A DNA stretch of 64,000 nt. It comes from Amyelois transitella (taxonomy: Eukaryota; Arthropoda; Insecta; Lepidoptera; Pyralidae). The position numbers were made by a program, and so were the translations under genes. Of the stretch, positions 12,895 to 25,000 are shown piece by piece. The notes beneath the pieces were generated by a model, which had not been told where the DNA came from, did not search any database, and saw only the letters and a list, made by a program, of their open reading frames with translations. Position 1 is the stretch's first letter. Every line of letters begins with the position of its first letter. The stretch spans positions 955,001-1,019,000 of the forward strand of contig NC_083505.1 of NCBI RefSeq assembly GCF_032362555.1. Direction: 5' to 3'.

Positions 12895-13115
12895 TTACTA
12901 GCGGCCCGCCCCGGCTTCGCACGGGTGGACATATTTTTGTGTTTTATATTTTGAAATAAACAAAGAGTAAAAACAAATTTATGCCTATGTCACTTTTGAA
13001 GGTCTATTCTATATTTGTGCCAAATTTTATCAAAATCGGACTAGTAGTTTTTGAGTTTATTCCACACAAACATACAAAAATACAAATCTTTCCTCTTTAT
13101 TATTAGTGTGATATA
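12895..13115 (+). repeat. Non-LTR 3'-end-like repeat
   Basis: CCGGCTTCGCACGGGTGG start, AAAATCGGACTAGTAGTTTT middle, CATACAAAAATACAAA end. A similar 3' part is at 52470-52555. Confidence 0.55.
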
Positions 13116-13317
13116 TTCGAATAAAATTTCACGATACAATGCCTTACTACATTAGTTTATTAAATAAGTTAAACTAGCCCTTAAGCACTTGAAACACAGA
13201 GTGATTTATCACCCTGGTTCAGGCTTTACTATTTATGTTAATTTTTATATTACGCTTTTTGCATAAATATTTATTATTATTATTACATAATCATACAATA
13301 TTGGTCTTAATATACTC

Positions 13318-13930
13318 ACGTATAACATATCTTTTGCGGGGTAGACAGAGCCAACAGTCTCAAAAAGACTGAAAAGCCACGTTCTGTATGGCCTAATGAA
13401 AACTAATTATATTTAAAAAAAAAACAAAAGAAATATGCAAGAGCAGTTTAATTTACAGTCGTAGCAGGCGGTACGCGTTCAGAAATTCAACATCGCGTAG
13501 CAAATATTTGTAGCCGATAGATAATGAAGCTACGATTTTCATTCACGTTCAAGATCTTCGTAGCAAGACGTCGTAGCGGCTACGAGATATATAGAACTTA
13601 GTGAAAAATATTTTGCTTGTTGCTAAGATTATTTTAAGATAAGCCAGTGAAGTAGATACGAGTAACACTGCATTTCAGTATTTTATATGTATTTAAATAA
13701 GCTATTGACATAAATAGTATATTACTTACCATATGATTCCCGACACCTTAGAATAGGACCACTACTTCTATTTCCCATGGATGTCGTAAAGAGAGAGATA
13801 GGCTACTAAAGTTGGGATTCTTCCTTTGGGGATAGGCTAGCAACCTGTCGCTAATTGAATCTCAAAGCTGGACGTGGCTTTGTGGTCTTTGCGAGACTGT
13901 TCGCTGTGGTTACCACGTTAGGGATATAGA
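13318..13930. repeat. SINE-A fragments and GTAGC-rich block
   Basis: SINE-A pieces 13318-13395 (-) and 13735-13930 (+). Between them 13450-13610 is studded with CGTAGC/GTAGC words in both orientations; a matching block is at 14540-14620. Confidence 0.55.
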
Positions 13931-13931
13931 A

Positions 13932-14097
13932 CTTTTTCTAATTGGCCTGGGTCTTGGATGTTTATCTATATAAGTATTTATTTTTAAAATAAAGTATCAT
14001 TGAGTTGGTATCTCGTAACACAAGTCTCGAACTTACTTCGAGGCTAACTCAATCTGAGTAATTTGTCCCGTATATATTTATTTATTATTTATAGATG
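13932..14097 (+). repeat. SINE-T (tRNA-derived), 5'-truncated
   Basis: Carries the body of the element (TTGGCCTGGGTCTTGGATG ... AACTCAATCTGAGTAATTTG) without the tRNA-like head. Confidence 0.7.
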
Positions 14098-14202
14098 TGA
14101 TTGATTATATGTACCAAATTATGTTGTTCCTTGGTAAATTCTCGTTGTCCTTCATCGTTTCGTTTGTATTGGCATGAATTTTATGCCAAATTTCAAATAC
14201 CT

Positions 14203-14255
14203 AAGTACGCCTTGTAATTTCAAGTGAATAACACTTGAAATTACAAGGCGTACTT
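14203..14255. repeat. Perfect 24-bp palindrome, 5-nt loop
   Basis: Arms 14203-14226 and 14232-14255 are exact reverse complements (start AAGTACGCCTTG); loop AATAA. Confidence 0.9.
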
Positions 14256-16019
14256 TGTATAATGTAGGCGTATGTTGTATAATAATACGCCCGCAGATGC
14301 GACCTCGAAAAACTAAAATATCCTGTTTTGATTAAAACAAAACAGTTTATTTAATAACTCTCCCTTAAACCTGTTATAGGACAAAATTTCAGACAAAGAA
14401 GTTTTTATTATTTCTACGTTTCACTCGGACAATAACCTAAACTAGTCAGTAGTTTTATTTAAATTGACTTAATCAGATCAGTCAGTTTTAATAAAATTCT
14501 TAAGCTGATTTAAAAATAATAATGTCAAAACAAGAAAGCATTGTAGCAATCTCGTAGAACGCTGGCTACGAGCACTCTAGTATGTCGTAGCCTCGTAGCA
14601 GATCGTAGCAAGGTCTTGATTATGAGGCTATTTGATTTTAGAATCTTTTAGTACTTCCATTTTTTTCTTTCTCAATTTTTTATTTTATTTATAGAGTAAC
14701 CGAGTGTAAATATGCACAATTATGTAATTACTTTATATTACTTATAATATTGTATGGTAAGAACTCATCTACTTTTTCGTGTGCGGAGGTCAAACGTAAT
14801 GCAGTGTCAATTTGAACATGAGAACATTTAGAATATTGAAACTTTTGAAATAGAAATTCTTGTGGTCTTTCTAAAATTATTGGACACTCTCTCTGATCGT
14901 CATCAAAATTCTTCCGTGATATGCATCCTTTCTGGAGTGGAGCCCGTTCGCCTATGATTAGGAATACGGAAGGTACGTATTATCTGTGCTCTCGTTCTTA
15001 GAAGTTCTGTCACCTCACTCAGCTTATATTATGTTTATACATTTAGACAACTATATATTAGATTCACACGATGCTGTCCCTCTTCATTGTCGACTACCAT
15101 CGATGTTATCATCATCAGGTTTAACAGTATTTAAATATTTATAGAGGAAGCGGGAGAGGTCTGTAAGGATCGTAGCAAGTGGAATTCCATAGTCACTGCC
15201 TACCCCAATGGGAAACAGGCGTGATGGTACGTATGCATGTAAATATTTCTAGGGGTTCAACTAAAAACTACTTAATGAAACACACGAGAACCTAAATTGG
15301 AACCAACTATTGCGTGTTTATTGACATCCCGTCCAGAAAACATTACATAATAAATATTATTAATAATTTAAATTTATCCGTTTTATTGAAGCGTGAAAAC
15401 GTAACTTAACTTAGTGGCGCCCTCTGGCATATTCTAAAACGAATAGAAATAAACCGCCGACTATGTGGCTATTGCTAAAATTGCAGCCGGGCGCTTGGCG
15501 CGGCGCGAGTTGGCGCAAACATTGGCTATGCGTCCTACCGACTGCGCCGGGCGCAGCCGTTGGGCACTTTTAGCCTAAGTGTTGAAACAGACTCATTCTT
15601 AGTCTCACTGCTTGACCTCACCATATTTTCTCATATTTCTATCCTCAGCCTCCTACTCATGTCATGGTCTTCAATATAATATTTATGACTTCAAATTGTT
15701 AAATACGTAGAATCCCTTTAAATGATTCCTAAAATCCACCTTGGGCTCATATTAACTATCTTTTCTTACTCTGTTGCCCATAACTTGTGTGATACCGCGA
15801 CGTACTTCTTCTTCCTTCCTTGTCCTTCCATTTCATTAAAATTCATGATCTTTAAAACGCCAATATGTAATATTCGAGACTATTGCCCTAACATCTATCT
15901 CTAAAACGCTTAAATCTCTAAATTGAGTTAATAGGTATCAATAAAGTCTGAATAAAACAATTAAGGACATCTGTTCCATCACTGAACGACTGCGCCCGGC
16001 CGCGTGTGGGCAAACATTT

Positions 16020-16046
16020 GGCCACAGTTTGTGGCCAACTGTGGCC
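16020..16046 (-). repeat. Hairpin at start of gene B 3'UTR
   Basis: GGCCACAGTT and AACTGTGGCC arms around TGTGGCC, 15 nt after the stop codon. Confidence 0.7.
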
Positions 16047-16060
16047 AGCGCTGGATCAGC

Positions 16061-19000
16061 TTAGTATCGGTCCACCATCAGCTCGAAGTGGACTGAACCG
16101 CGCCTCTCGTAACGGTCGTACATGATGTTCTTCGCCCACGCTTTGCACTCGATGTTGATCAGAACACCCGCTGTAAATTAACGCATAAAATTATTCTCTT
16201 ATTTATTAGACTGTGGCTATACTGAGGCGGTGATTTGGAAGGTTAACAAAACCAAAACGTGTTAGGCATACGTCTGAGATTAATCCGGGCATTAACTCTT
16301 TTCAGAACATAATGAATGCTGTCTTTTGTAGCTCTTGGCTTTTATGAAGGAAAGCTACTCTGTGAAATTAAATTGTTATCCTTTTTAAAAGTGTTCTAAT
16401 TTGTGGCATCTTTGGATAACCTACTTAAACTGGGTTCTTTAATTTACTGTAAACCTTGCAGTTGCGTCAAAATCTTTAAGAGTCCAAAGATTGTTCCCGT
16501 TGGAACAAGAGTTCCAAATCATCACACTAAACCGATGTATGGCTCAGACGAGAGGAACTACCTTGTTGTCTAAAGACAAGACCATAACGTAGGTCAGGAA
16601 GCAGTTCCAACTTACTTCTGGGCTTCTCAAACAGCACAGCAACGAGGGGACTCAGGTACCCTTCCTTGTTGGTGAAGGGGTAGTAGTAGGCGGGGAAGCC
16701 CCTGCGAGGAATGTACTGCACAGGCCCGATGTTCTCCACGTCAGCTGGGTTTTCACCCTCACAGGATACCCATACAGTGTTGGCTTCTGGTTTCCCGGAC
16801 TGAAAGATAAAATAGTGGAAATTAAAGTTTAAGAGCTTTTTATTGCATTCATACATACATATATTGACGACTTTATCCCGTACCGGTATAGACAAAATAC
16901 AATCTAGAAAAGATGTTCGCAAGACCATGTTCAGCTGTATACTTATCTAATGGTGGAATTGAGATCCAAATAATGACAGCTAACCGATCGCCTAAAAGAG
17001 GAATCCTAAGTGTTTTCAATTACTGGATTCAATGACACAGTGCAGGTTTTAGTGTGTTCCACTGCAAGTTTGAGGAGTCGCTTCGTGTAAAAACTTGACT
17101 TCCGTGTGGTACCCAGCACACCATTCCTTTGCCAAAAAGAATAGGCACATTATCTTGTGCAGCTTTTACCCAATTTAAGTAAGATTCCCTTGCAAGGGTA
17201 CAACTCATTGTGTTAAAAAATACCGTCGAAGAATAAGGAATTCTATATAACCTTGGAATTAGACCTCGTGGAATAAAACTTATGGTCAAGAATTAAGGAG
17301 ATACGTACGTGCATCTTGATGTGGGCTTTAAGATCCTCCGGCATGTTGCGTGGCAGCTCCTCCGTGTTGTTGTAGGGCTTGGGTACCCAGTTGAAGATCT
17401 GGAATATAAAATGTATTTATTAACACCTGAAGAAAATTACTGATAAATCAATGCACAGATGATATACAAAGTGATGAACAGGGGTGCAAGGGTTAGGGTG
17501 GAAAGGGAGGCCAGGAACTTACTGACAGCTTAAACAGTGCCAGGAGATGCTAGGAGTCCAACACTCACATAGTTGAAGACCTGGGAGGCCGTCCATAAAA
17601 AGGATTTTCTCCTTAGAAAACAAAAAAAGGGGTGTTTAGGTGGAAGACGCAAATCTGCTTTTCTCCGATAAAGATAAGTTGACATTAAAGACCACACTAT
17701 TGGGCACAACATTCGGACAAACAGCAATACCTTGTTCAGTTTCAGGAAGACGCAAGGTCCAGCTTCTTCGTAGTTGTACTGGTTGGCTGGGGTGCATGGG
17801 TGGAAGTCGTCCACGGGCACATCGCAGACCTGCTTCTCTCCAAGGTTGGCTGATGTAGGGGAGCAGGGCACTCGGTTCTCAGCGCCAACCGCCTCGCCGC
17901 TGCCGCTGCCCTTCTTGCGGTATTCTAGTGGAGAAAACTTCAGTTATAAATACTCAACCAACTTCGCTTTAGCTCCCATGATGGTCTGGTAGCTACTTCT
18001 CTTTGCGCTGATTGAAAAAGGCAATTAAGCTCATTAACTTGGGATATAAAGATAATAGAACCACTCTATCTCTTTCCCATGGACGTGACTAAGAGATAGG
18101 CTTATAAAGTAGGGTTTCTTCTTCTTATAAGCGGTAGGCTAGACACCTGTCACTATTTGAATCTCAATTCTATCATTAAGCCTAACAGCTGAAAGTGGCC
18201 TGTCAATCTTTCAAGACTGCTGGCTCTGTCTGCCCCTCAAGGGATATAGACGTGATTACATGATTAATGAATTTTGGGATTCTTCTCTTAGGCGATGTCA
18301 TACTAGCTAGGCTTATCACTATAATCTTGATCAGCTAAACGTGGCCTTTCAGTCTTTTCGAGACTGTTATAATTCTGTTTACCCCATAAGGTACAAAAAC
18401 GTAATTATTACTATGTATGTATTTTCTACATGTACATGAGGCGCTCCACACCGCTAAGGACCGGGCAAGGTGGAGAGACGTAGTGCGCTCTAAACTGACT
18501 TGTCTCCGGGGAGTTCACGACCCTCAGTAATGAGGATTACGACGCAAGAAGAAGAAGTATTTTCTAAGACCTTTGAATATTGGACTGGTGTTATTTCAGT
18601 GTTTGCATGTGACCAAGTAATAAATATCTTACCACTGAGGAATTCATCGATGACCTTGGCCCACTTGAGAACGGAGCCCTTGTCGTTGGCCTTGTAGTAG
18701 ATCAGGGTGCTCTCCACGTTGGCAGAGTCCGGCATGGGGCGGAAACCGAGACCTGGACAAAATGGAAAGTCACAATTATGAGAATTACACTACTACTGCT
18801 TCCAAGCTGAACGTGGCCATTCAGTCTTTTCAAGACTGTTGGCTCTGTCTACCCCGCAAGGGATAAAGACGTGACGATATGTATGTATGTACTGCTTCCA
18901 AAGAGAAAGTTTCGTCACAATATCTTTATTGATATCACACTATAGTAATCGTTTCGCTGTACTCTCTAATAATAATATATAGAGAGTAAAACGTCTAGTA

Positions 19001-22000
19001 ATTGTGCCGTGCGGTTCCCGGCACCAATAAAAAAAGGATAGGACCACTCTATCTCGTTCCCATGGATGTCGTAAAAGACGACTATGGGATAGGCTTATAA
19101 ACTTGGGATTCTTCTTTTAGGCGATGGGCCAAAGCCAAACAGCTGAGCGTGGCCTATCAGTCCTTTCAAGACTGGTGGCTCTGTCTACCCCGCTAGGGAT
19201 ATAGACGTGATCATATGTATGTATGTGTGTATTGATATAACACTATAGTAATCGTTTCGCCTTACTTATAATTATACTCTCAAATAAAACATCTTGTAGT
19301 CAATGTGCTAACAACCTGTCAATAACTGAATCTCAATGTCATGAAGCCATATACTAGCTGAACGTGGCCTTCCAGGCTTTTCAAGACTGTTGACTCTGTC
19401 TACCCCGCAAGGGATATAGACGTGATTATATGTGTGTATGTTAGTGTCAAATATCTATGGTCAAAAGCGCACCCTGGGCTCTTCACCAGAGAGGTGAGGA
19501 CGCAATCAGGACTAACCCAAGGACGTTTATTCTTGTATATGTTAACGGAAATGTATAAAATCTAGGAAATGCATACAACTCCTAGGAAATGTACCTATAC
19601 AATTCCGAAGCTATTTAAGAAATGTATAAAATATTGTTTAAAAAATTATTTAATACATACATATCCTGGGAGATGTATACATTTCCAAGGAATTGTATAA
19701 AATTCCTATATATCTTTCAATCTTTGACAAAAGGGATCATCAATATTCACAATTCCATCTTTAAGCCATGCTAATGTGGCTTTTCAGTATTTTCAGAGAC
19801 TGTTGGCCCTGTTTGTCCCGTGAGGGATATAGACGTGATTACATACATACATGTGATCACGTCTATGAGCCTCTGCGGGGTAGACAGTGCCATACCAGAC
19901 GTGATTACATTATATTTTACGTATACGGGATCGTGGAGTAAGACCCACAGAAGACCAAAAGGAACATTATTTTTAATGGGTATCAAAATATTTTGTTTAA
20001 TACCTAGTTGGAAGGTATCGAAGTGATTTTTATGTCCCTTGGTGTTCCAAAAGAAATAATATATACCTGGGTTATTGCCAATGAGCGAGCCTTCAAGCTG
20101 CCATTTCGGGATCTTTGCGTCCAGGGTCTGGTAGAAGATAGCCAGCAGAGCCGCGAAGAAGCCGACCAGAACGGCGTAGAAGATCAGGTAGAACAGAAGG
20201 ATTTTGGCTGTAAAGAAAATATTTACAAATTAATGATTTTATTATATGGTCAATACCTACATGATGTATTTTATAAATATATATCTAATAAATATACACC
20301 ATATGCCGTGTGGTTCCCGGCACCAATACAAAAAAGAATAGGACCACTCCATCTCTTTCCCATGGATGTCGTAAAAGGCGACTAAGGGATAGGCTTACAA
20401 ACTTGGGAGAATTTTTCGGGAACTATGGTTTTTACCGTTATGAAAGATTCTCTATTTCCTTCTTAGTCTGGAGAAATTCTCCGTTTAAATTATACAACGA
20501 GAAAGTTCAGGAGAAACCGCGTGAAGATGTTACATAGGTATTCGCATTTATAATATTAGTTAAACCGACGAGCTTGCATGAAGAGAGTTATGAATGTGGA
20601 TGAAGCGAAGGAAATATGCAAAGATCGTGGCAAGTGGAAAGAGGTAGTCTCTGCCTACCCCTCCGGGAAACAGGCGTGATTTTATGTATGTATGTATGTA
20701 TAATATTAGTTTAGGATTAATTGCCTATGTATGTAAATCTCTCTCTGTCTCTGTTCAATATGTACTATTATAATTTATTTATTTATTCAATCTGTTATAT
20801 TAATACTGATTAACCAACTGAACGCTATAAATGAGTACCCAAAAATAGATCTTAACAAGTTTCTTACGTGTTCACTATCAATATTCTTAATAGGTCACTG
20901 TAATGAGTTGATGACACGAAAAAAACAGGTAAGCGCTTAGTTGGCGAAGTAAAATATACCTTCCTTGTTAGACGCTTAGTTGGCGAAGTAAAATATACGA
21001 AGTAATATATATCCTTGTTAGAAGTATGTCTGTTGTTATGGCTTCGTAATCATACTAATGATATATTTATAACTAACTAGCTGTGCCCGCGACTTCGTCC
21101 ATGTGGAATAGTTATTTTGGGCATCATTGAAGACCTCAAGGATGAATAATTTTCAGCATTTTTTTCACATTTCCCATTGTTTCTTTGCTCCTTATAGTTG
21201 CAGCGCGTTGTTTTATAGCCTAAAGCCTGCCTCGATAAATGGTCTGTTCAACGCAAAAATATTTTTTCAATTCGAACCAGTAGTTCCTGAGATTAGCGCG
21301 TTCAAACAAACAAACTCTTCAGCTTTACAATATTATTATTAGTATAGATGTTCCTTTGTCGGCGCCCATGATCGATTGACGCAAATTTCATAAGAGTTAT
21401 TTCAGGACTTACATACATACCTACATATAATCTCGTCTATATCCCTTGGGGGGTAAACAGAGCCAACAATCTTGAAATAACTGATGTTCAGCTGTTTGGC
21501 TTGATAATATCTAGAATTGAGATTCAAATTGTGACAGGTTGCTAGCCCGTCGCCTAAAAGAAGAATTCCAAGTTTATAAGCCCTTAGTCGCCTTTTTAAG
21601 TTAAAAGGAGTGTAAAAGTATATAGTAGGAAATAAAATCGTTTCAATTAAACTAACAAATTTTCAACTTTTGTTTAAAGCCAGCTTTCTTTATCAACATT
21701 AAAAATTCTCTGTGTTTCCCTGTTCACCACAGACCGTCTCCTTTGTTCTGTGCTGCGCAGTGACCGCACGATATCGATCCGATTAATTGATCACAAGTGG
21801 CGATAATGGCCGTTTCCTAGCGAATCGTCGGCACAATGGCCGCGTTTCAGACTAACGCGGAATTCTGAAATTGTTTGTTTCAAAACCTATAAAATTTTTC
21901 AGCAAGATTAGTCTCTCTCAACTTTTCTAATATTATGTTCCCAGTTGCAACGGGGCCCGCTTTCCAACTCGTTTTTTTGTCCGGTAACAAAAATATATAT

Positions 22001-25000
22001 ATATTTTTAATTAAATTTATAGCCATATAAGCTTTCAACTTTAATACATCAACCATTGCCCCACCTAATTTTAAAAACGTATATCTATTATTTGAAGGCA
22101 TGGTCAAGATTGTTAACTTCTTTATTTCATAACTAACTTCATTAAATACCTTACGAAATGGACTTCTTATAGGATCAATTAAGAACTCCGTTATCACGTT
22201 ACCCACGGGAAGAGATAGTCTTTATGAAATTCTAAGCTATCGGGAATTACGTGGACAATGATGTCTTCTTAAAAAACATTTGACGGCCTCTGTGGCGCAG
22301 CGGTAGTGGGTTAGCGGTAGTAGCTTGACCGTGACACCGGAGGTCCCGGGTTCGAATCCCGGCCAGGGCATGATGAGAAAAGAACTTTTTCTGATTGGTA
22401 TGGGTCTTGGATGTGTATCTATATAAGTATTTATTATAAAATATAGTATCGTTGAGTTAGTATCTCGTAACACAAGTCTCGAACTTACTACGAGGCTAAC
22501 TCAATCAGTGTAATTTGTCCCGTATTATTTATATTTAAGTTTTTTCAACTACAGTACGTGTGGAACATTGTCACATTGACCTAAATGATCTGTTATAATA
22601 GACTCGACAACGGACTGACGCCCGGGTTCTAATTGTCGCACAATTATTATGCGCTTGCCATCCTGACCAACGCTGTGTAATGTCAGGATGATACTGTCAT
22701 TAAAATCTCATTAGCTGTTCTAAGAAGCGGTTGGCGTTGTATAAACTTTTTAATCTCATTGAAGAAAATGCTGCAGTGCAGTTTGTTACTGCTACCTCTG
22801 CACCGACGCTTCGGGAGCGGCAGTAAAGTTAGTTTTAAGTAATTTATTTGACGTCAATATGACAACTAATTAAGTGATGTCTGAAATGTGCCTTGATAAT
22901 TAATAAAAATTATCTATTATGTATTCAAATTAATTATTTTTATTAATACATCTCAAATATCACTTAATAATTGTCATATCTTTTGGGATTGAGCGTGAGG
23001 GCAGAAGAAGCGGTAAAAACTGCACTGCATGATTTTCTTTAAGATTACTTGCTAATTTTAAAATGTCAGCCACATAACCTAAAAAAACGCGGTTACCACT
23101 CCTAATTTACCTTATTTGAAACAATAAAGTCAAGACAGAGTCGACGCGTCAATCAACAATCTCGTTAATTTTTAATTGGTAACGCATGATCATGATCATG
23201 TCTATTTTAAGGTCTCAAACCTGGGATTTTTACTCAAAATAAAATATTATGTAATAGACTCCAACTCGTTATTAAACTTCGTTCGTTCGTTCAGTTTTTG
23301 GGATGTAAGTTTGTAAGAAATATTTTCCGTGACATTTACATGCCGTGTGGTTCACGGCACTTCAGAATTGGACTACTCCACCTTCTTCCCAGGGATCTCG
23401 TAAAAGGCAACTAAGGGCCTATCCCTTAGTCGCCTTTTACCTAATAAACTTAAGATTCTTCTTATAGGCGATGGGCTTGCATCCTGTCATTGTTTGAATC
23501 TCAATTCCATCATTAAGCCATACAGTTGAACGTGGCATTTCATTACAAGACTATTGGCTCTGTCTACCTCGCAAGGGATATAGACGTCATAAATATGTAC
23601 TGTGTATGTATGTAGTTTGCAAATTTACCATAATTTTACTCTTGATTACAGTTGGCAAAACTGTCTATAACTAGTTCTCACATCTTAATGCTAAATCTAT
23701 GAGTATTCTTATAATTTATTCATACTTCGACAGTAAAGATTTATGGTCAGATGAATATAAAATGACAGTGGGTCATGCCCGTCCATACTGGCCGTCCTTG
23801 GATCGATGTTTCGAAGGACGAGGCGCGCGCAGCCCTCTAGCGGATCCCTAGTGAAACAGGCATAGAGGGCTTAGCCCCTCAGACTGACGACTAAATGGTC
23901 CTGTAGTTTTTTTATATACATACATACATACATAAAAATCACGCCTCTTTCCCGGAGGGGTAGGCAGAGACTACCTCTTCCCACTTGCCACGATCTCTGC
24001 ATACCTACTTCCTTCGCTTCATCCACATTCATAACTCTTTTCATGCAAGCTCGGCGGTTTCGGGTACTTTTTTATATACATTATAATCACGTCTATATCC
24101 ATTGCGGGGTAGACAGAGCCAACAGTCTTGTTAAAACTGATAGGCCACGTTCAGCTATTTAGCTTTAAGATAGAATTGAGATTCAAATAGTGACAGGTTG
24201 CTAGCCCATTGCCTAAAAGAAGAATCCCAAGTTTATAAGCCTACTCCTTAGTCGCCTTTTACGACATTCATGGGAAAGAGATGGAGTGGTCCTATTCTTT
24301 TTTGTATTGGTGCCGGGAACCACACGGCACATAATATTCATATCCCGAAAATAAATCTGTGTGTTTGAATGTAATCAATTGTATTCAGACACACTGATTA
24401 ATTTTCGTCATAATTGCTGCTCAACTACATATTTGATTTATTTTATTTTTAGGCTAGCGCCTTTTAAAACCGACGCATGCGCGCACAAAAAAAGTCACGT
24501 GTTCTAAAAATTTAATACGAATTCGGTAGAATAGAAATCATTTAAAGTAAGTACGGTCGAATGCAAAAACATGACCCATGTGACATAAAAATAAAAACTA
24601 TAGAGATAAAGGGTGGTTCCTTGCAGGCGCCTGTATAAATTGAATAACATTAAGTGATATTAATAAAAAAAAAAGATTGTCCTTTTCAGAATTTGGATTT
24701 AACTGATAAAACATATTAGTGATCTCCTCAAAAATTGCGACTTAACAATAATTTACTGTAAGCACTATACTTTCATACGCTTTACGTTAACAGCATGAGT
24801 AATCATTATATTTCTTCTGGCGTAAGTCCTAGTTACTTCCTCACCTCTCAAGAAGACCAGGGTGCACTTTTGACCATAATCTTGCACTTGGGCAAGTAAG
24901 AAGCGACTCCCCTCTGTTCCTTGCAACATTTGCACGAAAACCTAACCGATATCGGATCATGGTAATACAGATAATTGCCTGAATGTGCAGATCTCCTTAC

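Noticed and set aside
22283-22360. tRNA gene
   Set aside because: A and B boxes are present, but the arms do not pair as a mature tRNA and a SINE body follows; matching copies occur at two other places.
22237-22473. Minus-strand frame containing [11 protein letters not shown]
   Set aside because: It is the translation of the tRNA-like head of SINE-T, not a gene.
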